A DNA stretch of 64,000 nt from Cheiracanthium punctorium (Eukaryota; Arthropoda; Arachnida; Araneae; Cheiracanthiidae), in assembly GCA_038373885.1 (NCBI GenBank), contig JAWZYV010012263.1, positions 248,001-312,000 of the forward strand, read 5' to 3'. Below are positions 46,125 through 56,570 of the stretch, in pieces (the stretch's first letter is position 1; each line of letters opens with the position of its first letter). The notes under the pieces are model-generated. The model was not told the origin of the DNA and did no database searches. It was given only the letters and a program-made list of their open reading frames with translations. Both the position numbers and the translations under genes were made by a program.

Positions 46125-46933
46125 CAAGGTGCGTCACAATTCCCTCCCGGGTTTGGAAGGCTTATAAATATATATATGTATATATATTAGCAATACTGCA
46201 ACAAAGTTGACTTTATTAGAGAAATAAATGTTACAAATTTCATTTCACTAAAGTCCAATATGTGACAGCGGCGGATGAATGCAATTTTGTCGGGGGGTGG
46301 GGGGGAGGTAGTTAGTTTGTTCTCCAAGAAAGACAAAACTTGCAATGTTTCTTTCTCCAGTAAAGTATTCCCCAAGGCAGAAACATTGCAAGTTTTGTTT
46401 ACAAATAACGGTCTTCCTCGACATTGGATGGGACGAGGTTCTGCCCAGGCGATTCCAGGCTAATTCCAGGCGATTTTTATAGGGTTACATAAAAGATCGT
46501 GTAATCGTGCCGAAGACGAAATTTACGCCAAAGGACCGCAACTGCATTTGTAACCATGTTGAAACGAGAGTGTGAGCGTGAGAAGTGTTTGACTTTAGAC
46601 TTGATATCTGCCGCATCACGAAACAAGGACGGATTACCAAGAGGGGGGGGGTGCTGCCCCATTTGAGAAAAAAGTAATTAAAAGGTCCTATTTTACTTAA
46701 GAATAGATGTACACGTCAGTCTTTTAAGCAACCGCCCCCATCGACAAACTAACCGCCCCCCCCCCATCCAAATTGCATTAATCCGTCGCTGTCACGAAAG
46801 GTTCACATATTGGACTTTTGTGAAATAAAACTCGTAATGTTTCTTTCCCCAATAAAGTCAACTTTGTTGCTGTATTGGTAATATATATTTTTAAAAGCCT
46901 TCCAAACCCGGGAGGGAATGGTGACACACCCTG
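46125..46933. mobile_element. Long-TIR element ending CAAGGTG/CACCCTG
   Basis: 809 bp flanked by TATA on both sides. The inverted repeats are unusually long: beginning CAAGGTGCGTCACAATTCCC at the left and, reversed, CAGGGTGTGTCACCATTCCC at the right. They share CTCCCGGGTTTGGAAGGCTT, GCAACAAAGTTGACTTTATT, AAAGTCCAATATGTG, then GTGACAGCGRCGGATKAATG and the G-tract with GTTAGTTTGT, roughly 200 bases in all. No transposase recognised. Same end type as 23753-24351 and 24946-25553. Confidence 0.82.
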
Positions 46934-49138
46934 TATAACTAAATCATGGCTATTAATATGTTTCGAGCCAATTAAATGCATTTTTTTGCTGTGAACAAGC
47001 TACTTATATTCTCCAAAATTCTCGTAACACACAACATGTTATTTTATTTTAACACATGCAAGAAAAAAAAAAGTTACATAATATTAGAAGGAAATTTTAA
47101 AATGGATTCAGGTAATCTATTGCTTGATTATTCTCAAATGCAACTTCAGGAGTAATCGCTCAATATCTGTGAATGTGATAATCAGTCATTTCGACTAGTG
47201 ACGTTGCACTCTGAATCTGAAGCGGGCACTCTGATGAATGAGTGATGCATTTGATGTTGAACGTATCAATTTATGTATGTAGATACAGGTAATCCTTTCC
47301 TTTTACAAATATTAAAAAGATACAAGCGGTTAAAAGAATTAGCAACAGAAATATTATTTTATAATTGTGACAGTTTGTGATTGTATCAATTTTTGAAATA
47401 CGTTTTTCAATGTTTAATAACTATTCATTTAATGAGATAATATAACAAAGCGGTGCTCAAGTGAATATATCTTGAAAGTAATATATAATGACCTCACATT
47501 ACAGTCTACAATCCTCTGAACGAACCAGTATGGACGACTGAAATATGTATATATATATATATATATAAAACTAACAAGTAAAACATACTACAAATAATAC
47601 ATATCTCGCATAAAAATATAACAGCTATTAGAAAGAATTAGAAACCAGATTTTGAAGCCAAATAAAGTGCAAGAATTATTGTGATAATATAATGGAACGG
47701 AAATTATAACCACTGTCACCATCGTCAGGGGCCACAAACAGTGGATTATAATTTACAGCAAACCAAATAGTAGGGTTTCGGTTGTGTGGCATATCAGAAG
47801 AGATATTAACTCCACACATCTGGGCCCTACCCTACTATATAAAGGAAAGAAGAAATCAAAAAGATAACAAAAATTAGAAATAGGAATTATAATTTTACAT
47901 ACCAGACCTTGAGCACATGGAAATTTCATTTGAACAATTGATATGTGTTGCCAATGCTAAGAATTGTAAAAAGTGAAAAATGGTGTTGCCACTAAATAAA
48001 AGTGTAAAATTGGAAAGAAGAAAGTATAGGAGTTGCCAAATACTAAAAGGTAATATTATTAAATTTTATGAATATCCAGGTATATTAATATAATAAATAT
48101 ATATTGAATAATAATAAATTAAAATGATTGAATAAAATAAATAGTATAGCAAAATTAAATATAACATATTGTTTAAAAAATATAATGATTATTATTATTA
48201 ACAAAGTATGTATAATAAGTTATTGTATGACAGAAGATTAATCTAGTAAATAAGAAAAAAATAAAAAATAATGTTTAGGACAGAATAATCACAATATAGG
48301 AACCCCGGTTTTTTTTTTTTTTTAATTCCTCCAGATATATATATGCATGCATATACACATCCAAATTGTTTTTAAACATATTACTTTTTTTTTCCAATGA
48401 GAAAAACTTCCTCCGCCCGACCCAACCATCCAATTACAACCTTAAAACCAAAACCCCAACCCACTGTGTGTGTGTATATATATATACACACACAGGGGGT
48501 CCAGTGTTAACGGTGCCCAATGGCTATTTCTAAACGGTTAGTTAGAGATACATAGTTCCACTTGCAAAAATGCTTTAAAGTGTATAATCGATTATATCAG
48601 AAACAACTGAAATCAAAAAATCAATTTCTATAAAAATTACAAAATTTAAATTTTTATACGGTCCTCCGGTCCTATCAGTTGTATAAAGCAAATTTTTCTA
48701 AATATAATTTCATGCTCAATAAAAAAAGATTCGCCCTTTTACGACCAAAATCCACAGAGTTACAGCTGCTCAAAGTTAGAGAATTTTTAGAGCTGCGAAA
48801 TAGGGGTTGTATACAAAATAAATTTGAGAAAAATTCATGTACATGGTTTTGAGCTTAGTAATATTTAATAACAATTTCATTAACTATTTTATGATAGATT
48901 GCAATAAAGAAGATTAATGTTTAACGGTGGGTATCCAACGGTGGGTAAATTAGTATTGAAATATAGTTTAAACTGAAAATAGAATATTTTTAAGAGTTTT
49001 TCAAACGAACTGGTGTTAAATAACATTAAAAAAACATGGGAATAAAACACTTCATTAAATATTAAATGAAAAAAAATGAAACATTTTAAAATACGAATGT
49101 ATGCATCTTAGAAACTTAAAATAATATTACAAATGCTA
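46934..49138. other. No gene; palindromic microsatellite
   Basis: AT-rich DNA. A (TA)n run lies at about 47547-47567, and a near-palindrome of TG, TA and CA dinucleotides at 48464-48495. At 48500-48970 the phrases AACGGTGCCCAATGG and AACGGTGGGTA recur, possibly ends of an unknown element. No coding sequence recognised. Confidence 0.4.
48464..48495. repeat. Palindromic TG/TA/CA microsatellite
   Basis: CTGTGTGTGTGTA passes through TATATATA into ACACACACAG, so the whole 32-base block is nearly its own reverse complement. Confidence 0.85.
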
Positions 49139-49700
49139 CTAGCGTAACATTTGCTCAAAGTAGCTTAGCTTCCTTCGACTGCAGTGCAAATATGCACCCG
49201 TGTAGAAAACTCCTCCTGTACTTTGCGTAGCATACTCGCTGTTACTCATATGCATGCTACATATACGATTAAGTGAGTCTGTTGAACTTGTTGATTCTTT
49301 TTCATATACTTCATTTTTCAAGAAACCCCAGAGAAAGTAATCTAAGGGATTCAAGTCTGGTGGGACTCAAGTCTTGGAGGCCACTCGACAGGACTGCCAT
49401 ACCCAATTATATTATTTCCAAATGTTTCTGTTAGAACAGCACGAGGCTTTAGTGATTTGTGTGCTGGAGCACCATCATGATGAAACCACATTTGTGACAG
49501 ATCTCGTCGTGAAGCATATTCGTCTAAGAGGTCAGTCTGTGGGCCCTCTAAATCTGTGCATATCTTTCGGATTTTAAAGCGTCATCGAAATAAAATGGCA
49601 TAATTAAGGTCCCTTTCCATATGCCGCACCAAGCATTTACTGACCAACGCATTTGATGTCTGTTCGGGCGAATGATATGCGGGTCCTAAACGAGACGAGG
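49139..49700 (-). pseudogene. Tc1/mariner-superfamily transposase, C-terminal half, decayed
   Basis: Minus-strand frames read in order: DPHIIRPNRHQMRWSVNAWC and GIWKGTLIMPFYFDDALKSE (the region of the RNase H-like fold before the second catalytic Asp), then MWFHHDGAPAHKS (second catalytic Asp), then PVEWPPR and, after a frame break, PPDLNPLDYFLWGFLKNEVY (third catalytic residue, an Asp), ending near 49139 in SYFEQMLR and a stop. Family knowledge: WSVNVWAGI, QDGAP-H and SPDLTPLDFFLWG are hallmarks of IS630-Tc1-mariner transposases common in arthropods. Frame breaks and stops show that it is dead, and the N-terminal DNA-binding part is missing. The 67-codon plus frame 49374-49577 is its shadow. 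Confidence 0.8.
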
Positions 49701-50798
49701 TCCTAAACGAAACTGTATTGCTGACGTCATGTACGCTCTTTTATTTTTGGGGGAGGGGGGCAAACGCACCACCTTTTGTGATCTCATACGCGGAGAATCA
49801 CCATGACATCTCCAGGCCGGCAGGTGCAAACTTGGTAATTTCCAAGTGCGGGAAAATTCATTCATCCCCAAAATGTTCTTGGAATAAAATTGTTCAGAAT
49901 CGCTCTGGGAATGTGGATTTTACAGTTGTTTGCGGTGAGTTTACTTACTCTTTTACGCTTCTTATTATCACAGTGTTTATTTATTTATTTATTTATTTTA
50001 ATAATTATTAGTCATAAAGTATGATTATTTCATCGGAACTTCATGAATAGGCTTAATTTCTCACAGCAAACATTTGAGGTTAAAATTATCTTATTGCTAA
50101 AGAAACATTTCATTGAAACTTTTATGGTGGGGGGCCCGGCTGATATCCACACCCCCGGGCCCGAGTTTGTCTCTCGACGTGCCTGGTACTAGCAGATGGG
50201 TGATTGTCATTCGGAAATTTTTAAAAATACTGCTTCTCAGCCTTTCGTTTATTCCGATGAAATTGTCGATAAAGTAACACCATTTCAGTGTATTCATTAC
50301 TATTAAACCTCATCTTTCGTTTTTTAGTCTCAATTAGCTACGAGTTCGAATATCATGAACTGTAAACAAACGATAACAAACTAATTTAAGCAACATTTTT
50401 TTAACTCTAGTAAAATATTAAAATTCAATGCTTATCGTCTGTTGCCATATCAGAAGGAAAACTGAAGTAATTATCGTCTACCAACCATTTTACCTGAAGC
50501 ATGATATTTCATTTCAATTTATTCAAATACATTCAACAAATGTAGAAGTTTAGGCGGTCTAGCTTTTTAATAAATTTCTCGTTGTTTCTCGACAAAGCAT
50601 TTTTTTATTTGCATAACTTATTAAAATTGTCTTACTTTGTTTACAGAGAAGATTTTCAAAAGACCCTGGATAGATTTTTACAGAGCCAGACTAGAACCCT
50701 CTGCTTAAAGATTAGTATTCTAAAATTAGTTTTACTTCTTCCTCCGCATTATGCCAGAAAATGAAATTATAGCCTATAATTTAAAATTTCAATATTTA
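49701..50798. other. No gene; G/C-run patch
   Basis: AT-rich apart from a G/C-rich patch at 50125-50175 where GGGGCCCGG and CCCGGGCCC face each other; this could be the remnant of a miniature element. (ATTT)n lies at about 49979-50000. No protein recognised. Confidence 0.4.
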
Positions 50799-50799
50799 T

Positions 50800-50834
50800 A
50801 ATGTCCCTTAACGGTTTGCCGTAACGGGACATTT
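50800..50834. repeat. Short hairpin AATGTCCC...GGGACATT
   Basis: Arms AATGTCCCTTAACGG and CCGTAACGGGACATT around a 5-base TTTGC-type loop, with two mismatches. Not followed by a T run typical of a terminator. Confidence 0.65.
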
Positions 50835-50889
50835 TTAAACGTGAAAAAGTGACTTAAGTCACAATGTTTGCTACTTTAAACATCGGTGA

Positions 50890-51060
50890 ATTTTGGTCGT
50901 AGAAGGCCGAATATTTTCCCCAACCCTTGGGTACCGAGTTCGATCCCAGCCGCGGACGCTCGATGGAAACAGATTAAAATAACTTGAAATTTCAGCATAG
51001 AGGGGGAAATGCGTGGAAAAATAAAATATGTGTGGCGAGTTCGCCGACGGGCGCCCCGTG
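50890..51060 (+). mobile_element. Possible tRNA-derived SINE fragment
   Basis: GAGTTCGATCCCAGC at 50936-50950 is a good RNA polymerase III B-box, and TGGTCGTAGAAGG at 50894-50906 is a weak A-box about 30 bases upstream, as in tRNA-derived SINEs. The block to 51060 is richer in G+C than its flanks. No cloverleaf folds convincingly and no tail is seen. Confidence 0.4.
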
Positions 51061-51092
51061 TATTTAAGAAATTTTTTTTAGGAAAATTTTTT

Positions 51093-51261
51093 AAGCTTGA
51101 AATTAAGCTTGCTATGTCAAGCTTGATTCAAGCTTGCTATTTCAAGCTTAATGCAAGCTGGGCAAGTGCAAACTTGAACATTTGATTCAAGCTTGCATTA
51201 AGCTTACACGCTTGAAATTTTCAAGCTTAATTCAAGTTTATTGACTTGATAAATCAAGCTT
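51093..51261. repeat. Dense cluster of AAGCTT (HindIII-like) palindromes
   Basis: Nine AAGCTT sites in about 170 bases, mostly in the context TCAAGCTTG or TTAAGCTTG, with degenerate versions (CAAGCTGG, CAAACTTG, CAAGTTTA) between them. The units are separated by 7-30 bases rather than a fixed period. Not coding. Confidence 0.85.
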
Positions 51262-52594
51262 GCTGCAAGTTTGATGCAAGTTTACTGTGCTGTCTGGGAC
51301 AAGCATTTACTAATGAAAATTTATTTATCTGTTTTGAGTGTGTGTTAGAAAATATTTTTTATTTCAGTTTTATTTATTTATTTATTACAATATGGGTAAG
51401 AAAAAATAATTTCAACTCAAAACTTAATAGTTATGTTCCTGCAGGATATAACAATATTTGGTCTCCGATGACGACATACTGTCTGTTGTCGTGCTAAAAA
51501 TTATTGGGAGAATAATTTGGAAAATTTTAGTTTAGATAATAGCCAATATGAATGTGAAAGCTCTTCCTACTTGCCGGCGAGTTTTAAATAAACATCTAGA
51601 ACGAAACGCTAAGTAAATAAAATAAAGTAATGAGAAGATATATATTTTACGCATGACGTTTTGTTTCCTTATAAAAATATTTTTCTTTTGTTACATTGAT
51701 ATAAATAGCCATGCAAAAGCATTAAAGATTCATCTTTTAAAACTGCATTTCTGGATTATTTCTAACTGGTGATACATATTAATGAAAAATTAGCTTTTTT
51801 CGTGTCCACAAAGTAAAATCCTTCTTATGTTTAATAGGTATTTCTGGGAATAGCAGCTTATAAACGTTTGACGTTACTTTTTGAAATATAATTCCTTGGT
51901 TTGTATTTCCTCCTCATCAATTTGTACATTTGTTATCGTAAGTCTTACTAAATATACTATAAATGTATTTACTGGTGCATCTAAAAGATAATTAAGTTTC
52001 TTAACAATAGTATGTAATTCCACTAGCAGATACCAGCGGGCGATTATCCCACGAACTATCGAAAAATTCCAAAAATTATTTAGAAAGAATTCCCCTTATT
52101 AACCTGTTTTTAACTTGGCCCGTTTAAAATTACATTTGAAAGAAAAATATCACTTTATCAACAAGCAAATTTTGCGCTTAATAGTAAAAGCCTGAAAGCT
52201 TCAGTGAGCTTTATTTTCAAATTTCGGTTGAAACCGAAAGATTGCTTTTACTGAAAAAGAAATAAATCCAACATTTTTAGAAAAGGTAGAATTGGCCAGT
52301 AACGTCGAGGTAATTCTCGGGCAAGTATGAAAGTCACAGTTTACAGTCGTAATTCGCAGCTGAAAAATTATTACAGTCACTCAAACAAGCATTCGACTGT
52401 AAAGGAATTTTCCAATACAGATTTAATAAATAATTCACTGATTTTCTTCCAAAGCTCATAACTAAATGGAAATTTGATGGGCCCCCTTCTTTATATTGAA
52501 CTAATTATTCAATTTCAGGCAAACTCTGCTATTATCTAAAAAATCAATGTAAGAAATATTTCTTAACCTCAGGTAATTTTTTAATGAGTCTACT
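51262..52594. other. No gene recognised
   Basis: AT-rich DNA upstream of the Tc1 relic; I could not identify Tc1 terminal inverted repeats in it. Confidence 0.4.
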
Positions 52595-53403
52595 ATGGAA
52601 AGAAAACGCGAACTACATTATTTTGAACGTCGTGAAGTGACCATTTGTCACGTTTGTGGAAAGTCTGTTCGTAAATTACTGCTATGTTAGGAGAATGTCT
52701 CGTTCTACTGTATATGATGTAATCCTGACGTGGAAAGTGAAAAGGTTCACGGGCTATGACTGTTTAACTACGATCTGGTAGACCTCGCAGTCTTGCAGAT
52801 AGGGATCACAGATCACTGAAAAAGTTTTGAATGCCATTTCCATGTAAACAGTTAAAAAAATCGTCAGGAATACAAAGATCTGAATGTAACATCACCGCAA
52901 TGATCGTTCGTCGCTTGGTTTTTATGGCACAGCTGCTGCATATAAACCAAACATTCTCGTAAATCAATGCCGGACATCGCTTACATTGGTACAAACGTCG
53001 AGAACAGTAAAGCCTTGAGCAATGACGGAGCAAAGAAATCAAGGTTTACTATCTGAATATCCGATGGTAGAGTGAGAGAAGAGATTTCCTGTGGTGAACG
53101 TTTTGAAACTGACTCTATCGTGCGGAAAATGAAACCAGAGGGAAAGGCATAATACTGTGGTTTAGGAGGGGCCCCATTTTTCTGTCCAAGGAACTATCAA
53201 ACCTATCTCAACATATTGAACAATTACAAGCTGTTTGTCGTGCAGCAAAAGTTTGGAGAGAGCCCGTACATGTTAAAAAAGATAGTACTCCTGTCTATAC
53301 TGCATTAAATGGTCTGTGTAGACGCAGTTTTCTGGTATTGAATTTCACTAGCTTGCTCAAAGCTCAGCACTGAAGATCATAGAAACATGCGTTGGGATGA
53401 ATT
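52595..53403 (+). pseudogene. Tc1-like transposase pseudogene
   Basis: Plus-strand frames in order: MERKRELHYFERREVTICHV then CGKSVRKL (first helix-turn-helix; start at 52595), shift to MSRSTVYDVILTWKVK at 52695, then remnants of the GRPR linker (PRSLADRDH), KVLNAIS and TVKKIVRN, LGFYGTAAAYKPNI (the R-x-x-G-L-x-x-R-x-A-x-K-P motif), a SRFTI and SDGRVRE piece, GERFETDSIVRKMKPEGKA, and near 53355 AQSSALKIIETC with NMRWDEL (the A-Q-S-P-D-L-N-x-I-E region). The order matches a full Tc1 transposase of about 340 residues. Many frameshifts and stops show long decay. No inverted repeats found. The 78-codon minus frame 52806-53042 is a shadow. Confidence 0.82.
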
Positions 53404-55475
53404 ATAATGGTAAGTATACACTAGCGTGCAACACACGAGGGCAGACAGCACTGTTTGATGCTTGTTCGCGTTGCCGTCTACACTTGCGAGGAATGCAAGG
53501 GATTTCCCTTTTTACCCATAGAAATGACTTTGACCTCGCAAAACTCCCTAAAATTGGATCATGGGCTGAGGATTGTGTGAGGCAGCCAGCCAGTCCCTCT
53601 TGCCGTAGGCATAGAGGAGTATCTCAGCAATGTTGTATCTATTATGTCGTGCGCTAATGTGTATGCCCAATTTTACTATATTTCAGCTAGATCATGGCAT
53701 CAACAATTAGTAATACAGCTAATAAGAGTTTTTCTGCTAAACTGGCGTACGATTCATATTCATGCTTAAACCTTCCAAAATCTTGTGGATAGTCTTTAAG
53801 AGTGCAATTAAAAATTGCCCAACGTCAAACCTCATTCTAATTTTTGACGTAACCTCGGAAAAACAAAACACAGGTGAGGATACTTCCGAACATATTGTAT
53901 CTGTCATATTTTATGCAAAACTGTCGAGTTTTTCAACATATTTTGAATCGTTTAAAAAATGCGTTTGTAATTTGTTCATTCTTTCCTAGAGCTTCTTCTA
54001 ACTTTCTAGAGTGACATAAGCATAATATTTTCCCTATTTCTTTCGCTAATACTCTTTCTTCGATTCCAAATAAGTCGAATGAAACGTAAAATGCACATGC
54101 TTAAACAAGCTATCGGAATTTCGTTAATATTTTATAGAACAATTTTGCCACCTTTGGGGGAACTGGGATGTCCGTTTCACGCTCTTATCAGCTGTTCTCA
54201 GCTGCTGAATGTTTTCATCATTATGTTCATTTCAATAATTTTTTTTTCCCACCTCGTTCTTTTATTTTTTTATTTTTTTAATCGCATCCAGTAATATGTA
54301 TCTTGTTTATAAAGATAATGTATTTTTTAAATCTTCGTCTTGCATTTTCTACAACAGTTCGTAATGTTTTGTATTTTATGTCTCATAATCATTTATTTTG
54401 AGTATATTTTCAATATATTTTATCTAAAGTCTGCATACAAGTAATTTCATAGATAGAAAGTCGCATAGTTTTCAAAACTTGCGTTATTTATATTTACGTT
54501 ATTTAATTATAAACAAGCATAATGAAATATTTGGATAGAAAACATTCACAACAGACTATAAACTGTTCTGTGTATTATAGCAATATAATGCATTCACCTA
54601 AAATAAACTTTTTTCAGATCTATATATTTGAAATTTCAAGGAACTCTTTAATTTTTAAATTATATATGTGAGAAAAGTAAAAAAAAAATCTTCGACTATG
54701 AATCCTATTCTATTATAAAAGTTAAATCTAGAAGAATTAACCTGTTAAACTTATTTTTCCTTGTTAACGGAAAAATATAATCTTAACAAAAGTTTTTTAG
54801 CATTCGGCGATTTCTTTTTCGGGTAACACTATTGAACATAGTTGAAAAGTACTTTTGAGTTCAGTTTGTCTGTAAAATAAGAGAGACCTGTAATTTTTCA
54901 TTGTGATTGAATAATGTATCTAACAATTTGTACAAAATTGATTGTAGTTGCAATTTGTACAAAATTGATGGTTCAAGGTACCATCTGCATTTAAATTATA
55001 ATTACACTATCCATATAAATAGACTAATTTATATTAATATCCAAGTCGCAGATCTAGGCCCAAAAAACCGTAACTGTATGCGCTGATTTAAGAAATAATT
55101 AATCGGTTTCCTATTCGTGTTTGTTGTGTAGGATATTTTTAATTATCTGGCACACCTCTAATACAAACAGTTTGATTACAGTTCAAGAGTAAAGTAAACA
55201 CCTCGAGTTCAAATAGCACGATTCGAGTTTTCACAGTAATTTAAATTCACAAAATGATTCGTGTTCAAAAACATGCTCGAATGCAAGCAGGACGTTTTAA
55301 ATTATTATAAAAACTCGAATGGAATTAAAACGATTCGAATTTAAAAAGAATTCAAATTGGTGCTCGATAAACGAAGAGAATAATTCGAATAGAATAATTC
55401 AAATTCAGAAAAGAATTTGAATCCCCCCCCCCAAAAAAAAAATGCTGGAAATCCGTCTAAGAATTTCAGTTACTA
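53404..55475. other. No gene recognised
   Basis: An 86-codon plus frame (53397-53657) continues out of the Tc1 relic in a less AT-rich patch; its product is not recognised. The remainder is AT-rich. At 55200-55430 there are many ATTCGAAT/AATTCAAATT phrases, perhaps an old fold-back element. Confidence 0.4.
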
Positions 55476-55625
55476 CCGTATTAGCCCGAATATAACACGA
55501 CTCCGAAAGTTTTCATCAAGATAAGTAGAAAACTCCTATATTTAGACCTCGAACTGAGTGCGAGTCAGTTTTTTAACGGGAAATGATCAGTCAAAAAAGA
55601 TCGCGTTATATTCGGGCTTATACGG
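55476..55625. mobile_element. TA-flanked MITE
   Basis: 150 bp with TA on both sides (55474-55475, 55626-55627). Ends are inverted repeats of about 25 bases starting CCGTATTAGCCCGAATATAA (left) and, reversed, CCGTATAAGCCCGAATATAA (right). No coding capacity. TA target suggests a Tc1/mariner-type source. A truncated relative is at 13867-13892. Confidence 0.87.
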
Positions 55626-55645
55626 TAATTAGTTTTTAGAATATA

Positions 55646-56568
55646 CAGTAGAACCTCGATTTAACGTACTTTGATTTAACGAATTCTCCGATTTAACGAT
55701 TTTTTTTGTCCCGACATAAAGGGTGCTAAAATGCTCTGATTGAACGAATTTTTAACTTTTATTTAAAGAACAACAATCGCTGAAATCAAATTCGCACAGA
55801 AAACTAAAACTTTGAATTTTTCGCGCGCAAAATTTTGAATCTTTCACACCCTAATCCAAGTGTGTAATACAATATTTTTTTTTTCATTTCTCCAAACAAA
55901 GCAAGTGCATAGGAAGACAGCGATACAGAAACAGTCATTTGCAATTACGCCGTGGATAACCATGATCCAATGGCTGGATGTGAAGATGTTCCTAGTAATG
56001 GAAATTTTATAGAATATGTGTCTTGCGATGTACATCTAAGTACCTGCGATAGTGAACAGAAAGAGAATGAAGATTCTGAAAGCAGCGAAGATGACGAAGA
56101 AACGTAAATTGAATTTTAAAAAAAGTGATATTCCAAGAAGCAGTTTGCAGCTTGAACGCTTTTTTTTCTGTCTCATGAGGTTGATTATATTCTTATGAAG
56201 TTATAAAATATAGACAAAGAACTTTCGAAAGTCAAAACAAAGCGCTATCAAAGATTTCTTTCCAAAGTGCCTATAAGTATATCCGTAGTATGTATTCGTA
56301 TTGTAGTATGTATAGTTTTAAGAGCAAGTAACATTAAAGAATTTAGATTAGTTTAAAGCTCATCGCCTAACGTATAAGTTATAATTTTTAAGCTTGTAGT
56401 AAACAATAATCATTCTTTTTTTTTCATATATCTATATCTAAGGGTATTTTGCATTGATATTTTTATACCATACTCTTCACAAAAATTGATATTCGATTTA
56501 ACGAATTGCTTCGATTTAACGAACGGATTTGTGGGTCCCAATGAATTCGTTAAATCGAGGCTCGACTG
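55646..56568 (+). mobile_element. Tigger/pogo-like transposon relic
   Basis: 923 bp with TA on both sides (55644-55645, 56569-56570). Ends CAGTAGAACCTCGATTTAAC and the reversed right end CAGTCGAGCCTCGATTTAAC are inverted repeats, followed at each end by further GATTTAACGA copies, a pattern typical of Tigger termini. The interior keeps a short acidic frame (55913-56107) but no DDE core, so it is a non-autonomous relic. Only 20 bp from the MITE on its left. Confidence 0.85.
55913..56107 (+). pseudogene. Acidic C-terminal remnant, probably Tigger transposase
   Basis: A 64-codon open stretch preceded by a stop and without a clear start, ending KENEDSESSEDDEET and a natural stop. Tigger/pogo transposases often end in an acidic tail, and the location inside a Tigger-like element supports this. 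No catalytic motif is visible, so the identity is inferred mainly from context. Confidence 0.4.
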
Positions 56569-56570
56569 TA

